A stretch of 64,000 nucleotides of DNA from Stemphylium vesicarium (lineage: Eukaryota; Ascomycota; Dothideomycetes; Pleosporales; Pleosporaceae). Position numbers and translations under genes: made by a program. The DNA lies in assembly GCA_004380135.1 (NCBI GenBank), contig QXCR01000033.1, positions 124,001-188,000 of the forward strand. Reading direction: 5' to 3'. This document shows positions 1 through 10,482 of the stretch, piece by piece (the stretch's first letter is position 1; each line of letters begins with the position of its first letter). The notes under the pieces were generated by a model. The model saw nothing but the letters and a program-made list of their open reading frames with translations, was not told the origin of the DNA and ran no database searches.

Positions 1-374
1 ACGATAGGGTTGTTAGAACTGGAGGGATAACGGGGTGGTTGGTTTTGATTGCTTACCCAAGCGCCCGTATTAGGTAATCGATGGGGATAATTGGAACAAT
101 TTAATTAATGATTTGCATTAAATCACAGTCCTGGAGGAAAGAAGGTGTTCGAAGAGTTGGTGGGATGGCGAGGGTGGTGAGGGGCAGAGAAGTGGGATTG
201 GTGGGCGGGGTAGGTGGGGTGATTTTGGTTCGCGTAGAATGTGCGTGTACTCGAACACGGCCAAGGAACACTCAGCTGAATACTAAAACGTTGACTGACT
301 CTTCTCTCTCCGTCTACTAATTAATAGGTATCGCACACCTTTCTCCCCACAGCTTCTGCGTCAAGCTTGCCGGA
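1..374. other. gene-free left edge
   Basis: This is the 3' flank of the HET-domain gene. Only a short G-rich reading frame on the plus strand is present. It has no recognisable protein features, so I support no gene here. Confidence 0.5.
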
Positions 375-2643
375 TCAGCATAAGCAAATCACTTCCTGCG
401 TCACACCTTCCAGCAGAGCCTCCTGCTCCCCCCTAAACAAATCGTCTACCTTGGCTAAGCCCACGCGTCGAAAAGCGCGATAGCGACCTTCATTCTTTCC
501 ATGCGCACTCGTTTTGAACGACACCGTGCCTTCGCGTTTGAGCAACAAGCAGTTCAAAGTTCGTTCGCCTCTTCTGACTGTCCGTTCTCCATACGCTGCT
601 GGCATACAGTACATCTGTGCGTTTGGACCGAAGACGGCAGTATCGGAAGACGGAGTGTCGAGATAGTCGGCTGTATACTCGATAGATTGCTTGGGCTGCG
701 GCCCTGTCCTCAGGCGCCACATGTACGGCACTCCGTGACCAGGTGGCTGCTCGTGTAGTTCAATAGGATGCAGATGGCGGGGTGCGAGTAAGATGCGCCC
801 GGACATGACCATGCCAAAGGGGTTCTTTGGATCTGCTAGCGTGATGCTGTGATCTACTGCTTTGAAGAGAAGTTCATCCGTGGATTTCATGTGTCCATGT
901 TGCGGAGTCCTGTAGTCTGTGACGTCGCCGTAGGTAATCCCGTGTGGAGTGTCGATCGAGGCCCATGAGAAAGAAGGACCGCTTTCTGGATGCCGTTGAG
1001 AAGGGTTGTCGTACACACCGTCGCCAAGGTGGACTATGTTGACGTGCCATAGTAATTGACTTTCAATGTACTTGCTCCAGAGTCCAGCCACGTATGGCTG
1101 CCAAAGATCTTCAACGAATAGTTCCTCTTGAAAGAGCTTTGCTATGCCACCCAGGGCAATGAGTTTGTCTTTGCATTCAGTGAGTTTCATTCGGGAGTAG
1201 CTCTCTACGGTCCTCTTCCACAATTCGTAGATGTACAGGTCTTTGATGTGCTCATCGGGTTCTGGGGAACCATTTAATCGCCCCTCGCGGAACGAGCGTC
1301 CGACAGAAGGTGTTAGAGACTTGAAGTGGCCTTCCCTGATAAACCCTGCATGTCGAGATGGCTTGATCGCTATCTCATTGGGAATTTGGCTTTCGGAGAT
1401 GTTAAACTCTGGGCATTCCCATGCCAGCTGATCATGGCCAAAGTGAAGGACTCGTGGCGCTAGCAAGCGCTCCTGTAAGACCCAGGCCCGTCGGTTGACT
1501 GGGGCATGCTCGACGAGATCATCCCAAGTAGATGTGTCCACGAGTGAGCATTTTATGTACTCATCTTGTTCCGCTAGATTACAGTCTCGGGAGACTGATG
1601 GCCTGTCTTCGGGGTAGTAGATGTAGACATCATTATACCAGAGACGCTCTGGTCGATGGTCGAAGAATAAGCCTCCATAGTCGTCCGACGAAGCAGTGGC
1701 GGAGATGTTCAAGAAAGCCTTTTGATAGACTTTTCCCATGTATCGGCTTTGCTCGACCCAGTCTTTATTCTGTTCCTCCTGTTCCTTGTTAGAATCATTC
1801 GTTGCTTGCCGAATGCAAAGAGAGTCGATCCAGATGAACCCGACTTTTTCTAGTCGTGATGCGAAAACGACTGCATCGCGAAAAGTCTTCGGTAGGTCTT
1901 GCACCATAATGCCTTCATCCTTGAAGCGCTCTTCAGTCTCGAAGGTCGTCATGAGCGGTACTGACTCGGGTTTTTGCTCGCCCCAACAGTGGCTCAGGGT
2001 AACGTAGCGGTCATTCCGACGCTTGGCCGAACCATCATGGATTATGCTTCGCGATTCCTCTTGATGCATGCAGTCTTTAGACTCCACCAAGCGTACCTTT
2101 GCTCGCTGTACGTTGCGAGGATTGGCGCGCAATTCCTGCAGGTCCAGTAAACGACGAGGATACCATCTCGGACCGGGCTTTTCCCAGAACTCAGCACACT
2201 TGCATTTCTTCATCCAATTTTGCGCTGTCTCTAGGTAGTCTTTCGATGGCTGGCTGCAGAAACCGGGAGGCTTCTCCGGATCTCCACGTGTAAGCCGGAT
2301 ACGACCAGACTTGGGGAGTTGACTTACCTATTTCAGCCAGATAAAAGAAGCATTCACGTTTCGAACCAAGCTCAAAGTTCAACATGAAAGTGCGTCGACC
2401 CTGCTGCTTGCTGAATCTCCATGCCATATCCAGAGTTGCGATGATAGACACATCCTGGTCTCTTTCGATATCGATGTCGAGACTCAGTGTCCTGGCCAAC
2501 TTGGTGCATACTGGACAATGCATAGCCCATGAATGCCGAAGGACTGTCGTGGACTTGTGGTGCTCGAATGTGTTTCTAAAAGTGCCTCCCATGACTAGGC
2601 TCCTTCGCCTGCTAAGCATGTTGATGCACACGTCGCAAAGCAT
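375..2643 (-). CDS. HET-domain (heterokaryon incompatibility-type) protein
   Basis: Two exons, 2643..2328 and 2281..375, give a 740-residue protein. The intron (2327..2282, 46 nt) has a GTAAGT donor and joins in frame. The short N-terminal part carries LCDVC near its start and a leader ending in a KDYLETAQNW-type stretch, which commonly precedes HET domains. The HET core follows: YVTLSHCWG at about residue 155, then LPKTFRDAV, then WIDSLCIRQ, and a YxxAFLNISATAS segment. HET domains occur in large, variable fungal families; some members trigger cell death when incompatible hyphae fuse. The partner and the allelic role of this copy cannot be read from sequence. No NACHT, WD40 or ankyrin part is fused, so this is a stand-alone HET protein. 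The C-terminal 350 residues show no domain I recognise. Confidence 0.93.
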
Positions 2644-3163
2644 GTTGAATCTGGTGATGTGTTGGGCTAGAACAGACGCAGTGATATTGGTGAGCTTGAA
2701 AACCGAATAGCGACGCGAAAGATGACCACTCCTATATTATTTTCTTTACTCTCCATGATTGCACCTTATGACGCGACACGCTTCGAACTCGGGCGCCAGA
2801 TGAATTGATGCAGTCCCAAGCGCTCCGCGGCTTTGGTCTCACGGCACCTGAAGGTGGCCCCATGCCCGAGCAGGCGCGCGGCTCTGCTTCTACGATCCGC
2901 CGTCGTCCCATTTTGTTTCAAAGGATTCAAGCCAGGCTTCCTCGAGGATAAATGTGTGCCATCATGAAACGTAATGCTCTTACCTAGGCGCACCTAGGTA
3001 CCCGCCGTCAGCCCGCGGGCGTCTCTCACCAGCGCCTACAGCCCGAAGATCCCCCGCGCACAGACACGCATCTGCCCAGCCTTTATCTCACGTGACTTTC
3101 CCACTAGCGCGTTCCCCATCGTCTATATAAACCGCCCATCCCCCGTCCCCTCAACCAGACCTC
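2644..3163. other. intergenic region between the HET gene and the U1 gene
   Basis: This stretch contains the 5' flank of the HET gene and the upstream region of the U1 snRNA. A short reading frame at 2766-2993 has no protein-like features. The only clear element is the TATA box at the right end. Confidence 0.5.
3124..3131 (+). promoter_or_regulatory. TATA box of the U1 snRNA gene
   Basis: TATATAAA lies 40 bp upstream of the predicted U1 5' end. That is consistent with a fungal snRNA promoter. No protein start codon with a credible reading frame follows it. Confidence 0.7.
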
Positions 3164-3312
3164 ATACTTACCTTCTTGCGATTACCCAGCTCAAAGATTG
3201 GGTTAATCTGACAGTCCCGTCTGCATTGCACAGCGCGGTATGGGATTGTTACGAGCTTCCTTCGGGAATCTCGGCGGGGCAATTTTTGCTGGTCACTACA
3301 CCTACGTGGACT
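3164..3312 (+). ncRNA. U1 spliceosomal snRNA
   Basis: The transcript would begin with ATACTTACC, the universal U1 5' end that pairs with 5' splice sites; it complements the GTAAGT donors seen throughout this window. The other U1 landmarks follow in order. A hairpin at about 3181-3208 has a GCTCAAAGAT loop resembling the U1-70K site. A second stem-loop carries ATTGCAC (3225-3231), the U1A/Mud1-type loop. A third is a strong stem capped by C(TTCG)G near 3265. An Sm site AATTTTTG and a final short hairpin precede a T run. Length is about 149 nt. The 3' end is approximate. The order of 5' end, three hairpins, Sm site and terminal hairpin is what identifies it; no search was run. Confidence 0.87.
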
Positions 3313-3698
3313 TTTTTCATTGATTACATTGCCTTGTGCGGTGTGTTGAGGAAGAAAGTGGAGATAGGAAGCTGTTGGTGAGGCACGTCGCGCATGTTGG
3401 CTGTTGCCTGGTCTAGAGGGATGATGCTATTGTGACGCGTCTTCTGCCGGGGTACATTCGGAGGACCTGGTAGCTGTTGCCTGGCGTGCATATTGATCGC
3501 GGTTTCTCGCGTTGGTGCCTTCTACGCGTCCCGCGCTTGCGACAGCGGCGGCCGCCTTGCTACAGATTGGCAGCTACATCACCGAGCACGGCACTTGCAC
3601 CTCCATCGAACACTATCATGTATCGTTAACACCATCATGGCACACTATGGATGGGTGAACCTCATTCGTTTGCATATCCTCATTCAACGAGCCACTAG
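3313..3698. other. spacer between the U1 gene and the tel2 3' end
   Basis: I see no coding signal. The stretch holds the 3' flank of U1 and the terminator side of tel2. Confidence 0.5.
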
Positions 3699-6693
3699 CT
3701 AATAATCCATCAACGCTCCCGCCATCCTCCTTTGATACTTCTCAACCACTTCCTGACACCTAACCACGACGCCCGCTGCAAGAACCCTCACCCTCTCGTC
3801 CTCTTCACTCCCAGCACCCAAGCCGTCAAACACCATCTTCGTCCAAGCCTGCGTCTCCATAAGCTCCTTGCCCTGCTCCGTAGCCAGCTGTTCCTTGTTC
3901 TCGTTCGTTTCCAGCAACATCAAGAAGCCGAACAGCATTGCATTCAGGATGTTCTTATCGTTACTGGCAAGACCGCGCACTGAGAGTAGGAGATCCCAGT
4001 ACTCGCGCGTCATCTGAGGTAGTGCGAGAGTGTTCGGGCCCGACGCATTGAGCAGGATAGAAAGGGTCTGCAGGAAGGGCGGCAGAAGGTGTGTAGACGC
4101 GTAAATGGAGTCGTTGTTCGCGCGGACTTGCAGCCACCAACGTCCAGTGAGCGGAAAGAAGAAATTGTCTGCTACGATCTGCGCCAAAGCGTTGGGAATC
4201 GGCTTATGTCGCTTCTTCTCCACCTCCATGCGTGAGGAGAAGGTTCGCACTTTGAGGATATTGGGGCCGCTGAGTTGATCGGCTGCCTGAGATGCAATCG
4301 GAGAAAGCATCTCGCGCGCCATGCTGCTTGATATCTTTGCTACAGACGGCGCGGTATCTTGTTCCGCATATATCTTATGGAGGTGTGGCGGGAGCTGCTT
4401 GCTGGGAAAGTCTGGTTTCGCAGGTACCAACTCATCGGTCGAGGTGTCTTTCATGCCTGCCAGTTCACGTGCGCCGATGCCCAGGGTTGTGAGCATGGCT
4501 ATGCGTTGCTGCAGACTGTAGTCGCCAGAAAAGAAGGATCGCGCGAACCATTGCGCCATTTGTGCTGGTCTGGTAAGTAGAACAGCGATCAGCGCTTGCT
4601 GTCTTTGCTGCGCGAACGCCTCTAGGTCTGAGTTGTCTTGCAGGCCTGTGAGTAATGTCGCAAGCTCATCAAGGTGGTCCGTCACTTCAGTTCCAAAATT
4701 TGCTTTCCGCCGAATCAGAGATGCTGCCGTGGCGAGAGCAAGTTCATGCCTGTCGTAGTTTTCTTGGTCACGAAGACCGGCAATAAGATCACGGATGTAG
4801 ACCGGCGTCGTGGGCTTGTTACGGTTTATGGCTGTAGGATCGTCCGTGTCATCTTCTGGGTCAGAATCCGGTTTCTCGTACATCATCAGATCCGCGTCCT
4901 CGTCTTCAGAGTCGGACAGGACTTCGACTACTCGTGGACCTTGTATCTCCGTAATGCCAGGTGATTTCGAAGGCTTTAGAGTTGGTTTAGGTTTCGGCTG
5001 CGTCTTCTTGAAGGGTAATGCACCGCTTTCCTGCCCCTGAAGACCGGCAACAGCCCCGACCTTGTCATTGATTTCAGTGAGGCGTTGGTACCAACTCGCT
5101 TCTTCGGCTTCGGCACCTCCTAGCTCGAACTTGAGCTGTAAGTCCGGCTTGTCAACCATTTTGGAGATTGCAATGCCGATGGCAATACCCAGAAACCGAG
5201 CTCGTGTAGATGCGGCGCCAATTCGATTGGACATTCCATTGACGTGGTAGGTCGATTTCGCCATCATGGTGAGGAACATGGGTTGTGAGCGCTTCACGTA
5301 ACCACTGCATAGTGCTAGTGTCTGAGATAGAGCTGCTTTGTGTCAGCTAGGTGAATATCAAGGCACGTATGCCAAATACCTTCTTGTTGGAGTACTGGCG
5401 TGTGTCTAATGTAGACCGAATCTCCAAACAGCCTGATAAGACTCTCCAGAAGAGTATGCAACTTGTCTACTAACTGTCAATGATTACTACCTGGACCGAT
5501 GTCATCTAGGCTTACCGTCGTCTTTTGCTAAAGCAGCCATTATACTTCGTCGAGCGGCTAGTGAACCGTCAAGTGCGGGTATTATTGATCGTGTTAACGA
5601 TGATACAAGATGCTCTTTGAGGACGTCGTTGTCTTTGGTTAGGGCGTGAATCAGACCAGCAACAGCGTCTATAGTCGTAGACGATGCGATGGGGGCATCT
5701 TCCTTGATGATTGACTCCGTCGAGAAGAAATTCTTGACTACAAATGCAACTATCGCATTCATGTACTTTCTTTGCTCGAATGTCTTCATTTGAGACAAGA
5801 AACTCGCAAAGCGCTCAATGCTACCGCTGTTAATTACTATCGGAAGAAGCGAGCTTATGATGCGATCTATTCTATTAGCATGAGTCAAACGAGGTCTACG
5901 CAGACTTACCAGTATAACCCAATCCCAGAGCTTTTGAGCAGAGCTCTGTCACAGCGGTGAGATGGTCCTCGCTTTCGGAGCGACCGTCTAGTAAGACAGC
6001 AACATTGCGACCTAACCATGATGCATACTCGTTTCCATCAGCGATCCAACTTTGGACTCTAGAAGTATCCTCGATCTTCTTAAGCACGTCCTCAGCCTCA
6101 GCTGCAATAGACAATATTCGTCCTGATACAGCTTGCGCAAGATATTCCCTCCACATGAGCTTTTTCTGTATTGAATTCTTGCCAAATGATAACACATCTT
6201 GTAAGATTAGAAATGAAGTGCCGTTGCCGCGCAATATCAAATCCAAAACTTCAAGCGCATCTGAGATGTGCTCAGCCGCATTCCTCGCTTCGCCGGGTGC
6301 TTTCTTCTGACGACTATCTGCAATGAGCGAACGAAGTCTCGTGATAAGATGTCCAAGGCTCGTTGGGTTTCTGAGGATCTTCTCAAGCTGCCTGATATCT
6401 TTGGAGCCTTTGAGCGATTTCCAGTAGTTCGGAATAGTGTCGTTGACTAGCTGATGTGCAATGCTTGCGTTGAGTGGGTCCGGCAGCAGGAGACTAAAAC
6501 CCGGAGTGGTGAGGTAACTCAAGACGTTGTTCACTGTCTTGCGACTAGGCTGGTTCTTGAGCGCTCCCAATGCCGATTCTGCAGAATCGATGGAAACCGC
6601 GTCCCCTTGTACGCTCAGGCTTTTGACCTCTTGAATAAGAGGCTCGGCATCGTTCACCTTCTTGGTGGAAACAGCCGTCAAGAAATCAGTCAT
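3699..6693 (-). CDS. telomere length regulation protein Tel2 (TELO2), TTT complex
   Basis: Four exons, 6693..5910, 5866..5516, 5466..5380 and 5335..3699, encode 952 residues. The introns are 43, 49 and 44 nt and all junctions keep frame. Tel2, with Tti1 and Tti2, is the Hsp90 co-chaperone complex that matures phosphatidylinositol-3-kinase-related kinases such as ATM, ATR and TOR. Recognition rests on the junction-spanning YIRHTPVLQQEA...GYVKRSQPMFLTMMAKS...GMSNRIGAASTRARFLG stretch. It also rests on the conserved C-terminal Tel2 domain, beginning near YIRDLIAGLRDQENYDRHELAL and running through RPAQMAQWFARSFFSGDYSLQQR. An acidic Ser/Asp/Glu linker (SDSEDEDAD...SDPEDDTDD) lies between the halves, at the place where Tel2 is phosphorylated by CK2 in other organisms. 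The gene is head to head with uba3 over 236 bp. Confidence 0.93.
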
Positions 6694-6929
6694 GGCGGTT
6701 TAATGACCTCTGAAGAAATTCAAACTGTGCATGAGAAAGAGTGGTTTGCGCAGATTACTGCAATGTTGCAGCGTGAGATGCGTAGTGTATTGTGCCCAAT
6801 CGGCGATTCCTTCCCCATGCGCAGACCCGCATACTAGCGCCTTGGCAGGCCTTCTACACTCTGATGCCTACGTCTGGCGTTTGCTTCACCAGACTTGTTC
6901 AACATCTATCTTCAACGCATTCATACGGG
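6694..6929. promoter_or_regulatory. shared tel2/uba3 promoter
   Basis: This is a 236-bp spacer between two divergent start codons. It must hold both promoters. No TATA box stands out. Confidence 0.6.
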
Positions 6930-8486
6930 ATGGCTGTAAACGTCGATGATATGAGCGCCGCATCAGCGAGCAGCCCACGGGCTCGATGGTAAGCTATAGG
7001 GAACTGAGAGTACCTCAAGCTGTTGGCTGATATCATATGGTAGGAAGTACCTCGACAACTTCCTGACTCGTAAAGGCCCTTTTACGGATGAGGATAGCTT
7101 CATGGCTGGCGAACAAGTAATCGAATATCTGAGTAACCTGAAAGTTCTGTAAGAATATCCGTCTATAAGAACACAAATCACGGCTAACAAGATGCAGCGT
7201 CATGTGAGTTTGTCAACAGAACCGTGATAGGGTACCACGACACCGTCCATCTGCTCCTCTTACTAACAGTCTATAGCGGAGCTGGCGGTTTGGGCTGCGA
7301 GATCCTCAAGAACCTCGCTCTCTCTGGCTTCAAAGACATTCACGTAATCGACATGGACACCATTGACGTCAGTAACCTGAACCGCCAATTCCTGTTCCGG
7401 GCCTCAGACGTAGGAAAGTACAAGGCTGAGACTGCCGCCGCGTTTGTCGAGAAGCGCGTCAAGGGCGTCAAGATCACGCCATACTGTGGCAAAATCCAAG
7501 ACAAGGACGAGGCATATTACATGCAATTCGGACTCATCGTTTGCGGTCTGGACTCCATCGAGGCAAGACGTTGGATCAATGCGACGCTTGTAGGAATGGT
7601 TGATGAAAATGATCCAGACTCGATGAAGCCGTTGATTGATGGCGGTACAGAGGGATTCAAGGGCCAGGCGCGTGTCATATTCCCCACCATGACTTCGTGC
7701 ATCGAGTGCCAACTAGACATGCACGCCCCTCGCGCGGCAGTACCACTCTGCACGCTCGCCACTATTCCCCGCCAACCCCAGCATTGTATTGAATGGGCCC
7801 ACATCATTGCCTGGGAGGAGGAGCGCAAGGATATCACTCTTGACACCGACGACCCAGAACACATCACATGGTTGTTCAACAAAGCTACCACTCGCGCTAA
7901 GGAGTTCAACATCGAGGGTGTCACGTACAGTATGACACAAGGCGTGGTCAAGAACATCATCCCGGCCATTGCCAGTACGAATGCTATTGTGGCGGCAAGT
8001 TGCTGCAACGAGGCATTCAAGATCGCGACTAACAGCAACCCGTTCCTGGGTTACCCGGGTATGGATAACTACATGATGTACACTGGAGACGACTCCGTGT
8101 ACACATACACCTTTGAGCATCAGAAGAAGGACGACTGCCCCGTGTGCGGTGCTGGAAACATTGCGCGACCACTCCAGGTTCTCCCTGGTATCACGTTACA
8201 GGAGTTTATCGATGGACTTGCAGAACGCCCAGAAGCGTACGTACACCTCTTACTACTACATCATGTTAACTCTGGATTACTAACAGACCATAGGCAACTC
8301 AAGAAGCCCTCCATCCGTACTGGCGAAAAGTCACTCTACATGCAGCTCGCAGGCCTCGAAGAGCAGACACGTCCTAATCTAGACAAGAAGATGATTGATT
8401 TGGTGGAGGAAGGTGAGGAGCTGCTCATTACAGACAAGAGTTTCCCCACGCAGTTCAAATACAAGGTTGTCTGGGCGTCGAAATAG
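6930..8486 (+). CDS. NEDD8-activating enzyme E1 catalytic subunit Uba3
   Basis: Exons 6930..6988, 7044..7148, 7198..7203, 7277..8236 and 8294..8486 encode 440 residues. Uba3 with Ula1/APP-BP1 adenylates NEDD8/Rub1 and passes it to Ubc12 for cullin modification. The N terminus spliced across exons 1-2 reads RWKYLDNFLTRKGPFTDED. The ATP-binding motif GAGGLGCE, the Uba3-type DTIDVSNLNRQFLF strand, and the catalytic cysteine in CTLATIPR (about Cys215) are all present. The third exon is only 6 nt and supplies LVI of the nucleotide-binding strand, completing KVLVIGAGGLGCE; without it the reading frame and the strand both fail. The flanking introns have GTAAGA and GTGAGT donors and GCTAAC/ACTAAC branch sites. 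The last intron is 57 nt, a multiple of three, so it is easily mistaken for coding sequence. Confidence 0.95.
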
Positions 8487-8696
8487 GACTCGGTATCTGA
8501 AAGGTCAGAGGAGCCGCCTGTTGGAGAAAAACCGACGGAATGATCTACCATGTGCCATGTCCTTGATAGATCGTCGACACCGCAATACATGTAGAGCCTT
8601 ACGAAATAGAAACGGTTGACCATCATTTGCTCTTCCCATGTCAATGGTCGTCATAGATGTGATTGTACAGGTCTCGTATACATGCGCTACACTCTT

Positions 8697-9721
8697 CTAT
8701 TGTACAATAGCTTCCTTCTTCTCAGCACCCTTGACTTCAACCGGGTCCGCTTCCTCCAGGACTTCCTGTCCAAATGGCTCTGCATCTCCATCTGGCACCC
8801 GCCTGACCTTGAGATGTGCCTCAGCGCCAAACATACCCACAACGCCAATGCGCTTCTCTAGCGGTCCCCAGATCTTGATCGGTGGACTCTCGCCCTTGAA
8901 CAATTCCCGCCCAGCATGTATCAACTCGTTCGCAGCGAAGCTTCCCTTGGCGTACTTGGGCTCGTACGGCACACGATCCCACTCCTTCTTCTGCAGACGG
9001 AGAAGCTGCTGCATCATACCATCCGAGATAGTGTCTTTGAGGTCGACGTCGGCGAGGGTAGTACCAATAGATTCGTCGCCTCCAGAATTTCTCTCGCGCT
9101 TCTTGGGGCCTCCCTCACCCCGGTTGTTTCCTTTGCCACCTGCTCTTGCACCTGTCCTTGGTCTACCGGCGTCTCGCCCACGGAGATTGAGGCCGGGGGC
9201 ATTGGGCCCACGAGCAGCACCTCCGGCTGCTGTGCGAGTTATGCGAAGTGTGGACGGGGCGCGGACCATTTGGCCCTGAGGTGGGGCTGAGCCGCGGGTC
9301 GTCCTGGGACCTGCTGCGTTGCGGGCGAAGCGGGGGTTTGCGTCTGGCTGAGCATCCGCCGGGGTATTTTCGGGTATGAAGCCGTCTTCGTTGAGTTGAG
9401 GGGTCCGTCGTGCCATTGGGCCTCGTGCGAGTGTGCCGGGCTGGCGGCGCTTTTGGAGGTTGGTGATCTGGTTGAGAGCACTCGCTGAGCGAGCCTTGCG
9501 GGTATTTGGCGCTGTTCATGTGTCAACACAGCGGCTCTTTAGCCCTACATTTGGGAAAGTGAGGGCGTACGGTGGGCTGGAGATGCGCCGCTGGGTTGCT
9601 CTTCAAGCCTCTTCGCTGAGCTGTGCAGGGCCCTCGACGAGCATGCTTGTACCGAGGCTACATCTACAACTAATGAGCGACGTAGCGCGCCCATTGAAGA
9701 GCACATCTGTCGTTGAGCCAT
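8697..9721 (-). CDS. unassigned, probably mitochondrial protein
   Basis: Exons 9721..9571 and 9511..8697 encode 321 residues; the intron is 59 nt with a GTACGC donor. The N terminus is rich in Arg, Ser and Ala without acidic residues for about 40 positions (MGALRRSLVVDVASV...RALHSSAKR), typical of a mitochondrial presequence. The middle is low-complexity and basic, rich in Arg, Gly and Pro. The last 120 residues look conserved: SDGMMQQLLRLQKKEWDRVPYEP, then FAANELIHAGRELFKGE, then PPIKIWGPLEKRIGVVGMFG. I do not recognise the family. A fungal mitoribosomal small-subunit protein is possible from composition but is not shown. The start chosen is the first ATG of the frame. The 5' end faces cdc26. 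Confidence 0.8.
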
Positions 9722-10287
9722 GCCGGAATGGATGGCAGTCGCCGATGCTGTCACTCCTCCAACTACAAACTTTCGAGATCGCGAAGTCTTGGCGTGACAG
9801 GGATCTTTGCTCGACCGGACCTCCGCACCACGTGCTCTGCGCTTTCACTGCACAGACTCTTTCCGGGCGTAAAACGAGTTGTCTTCACTTCACCACGCGG
9901 TATTCATCTCATCTCACCTTGTCGCGGAATTTTTTGGTTTGTTTTGAGTACTTATATAAGCGAACCTTCTGGTCGCGATTGGGAGTAATCTACCATTTCA
10001 TCCACATCCGCTACCAGCCCACTTGGACACCGCGCCTCTCAACTTGGATCAGCCATAGTCGTTGCTTGACCTCCCATATCAAAAGAATTTCGCGTCAACT
10101 CCCACTCCAACCGCGTTCCGACCAAAACATTCGACGACGCGACAGCACAGCCCTCTATCGCGCATCATCCCTTTGACCAGCCACTCTTTCAACTCCCAGT
10201 CAAATTTACTCGACAACTACCAAACGCCACTTTTTGGATATCGGCGCAGCTCAATTTTTTTCTCATCGAGTCAAAGGCCACATCACC
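9722..10287. promoter_or_regulatory. divergent promoter region, mitochondrial-type gene / cdc26
   Basis: This is a 566-bp spacer between divergent starts. It contains TATATAAG near 9953 and a C/T-rich stretch toward cdc26, as expected of a fungal core promoter and long leader. No other gene is seen. Confidence 0.55.
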
Positions 10288-10482
10288 ATGCTTCGACGTG
10301 CCCCTACCACCATCTCGCTCACTCAGGCCGACATCGAGCAGTGGGAAGCAAACCGCCAGCGCAAAATCTACGAGGCTCAGAAGCAGAAACTTGAGGCTGA
10401 GGTGCAGTCTACTGCCGACGCCAAGTCTAAGGAGCCGAAGCAGAGGTCCAAGAAGGATCGCATCATGGGTGGGACCGGGTAG
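10288..10482 (+). CDS. anaphase-promoting complex subunit Cdc26 (Hcn1-like)
   Basis: This is a 64-residue single-exon gene. The N terminus MLRRAPTTISLTQADIEQWE matches the family hallmark MLRR-PT-I-L---DI---E seen in human CDC26 and fission yeast Hcn1. In those proteins this peptide inserts into the TPR superhelix of Cdc16/Cut9 (APC6) and stabilises it. The rest is a charged Lys/Glu/Gln helix ending in SKKDRIMGGTG. Length is normal for the family (about 60-85). The last codons overlap a possible donor (G|GTAGGG at 10479) with a CAG acceptor about 45 nt downstream, so an alternative spliced C terminus is possible. The simple reading stops at 10482. Confidence 0.88.
   Translation: MLRRAPTTISLTQADIEQWEANRQRKIYEAQKQKLEAEVQSTADAKSKEPKQRSKKDRIMGGTG

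Noticed and set aside
7404..8120. Overlapping minus-strand frames of 100-170 codons opposite uba3
   Set aside because: They are shadows of the uba3 coding exon; uba3 is supported by motifs over its full length.
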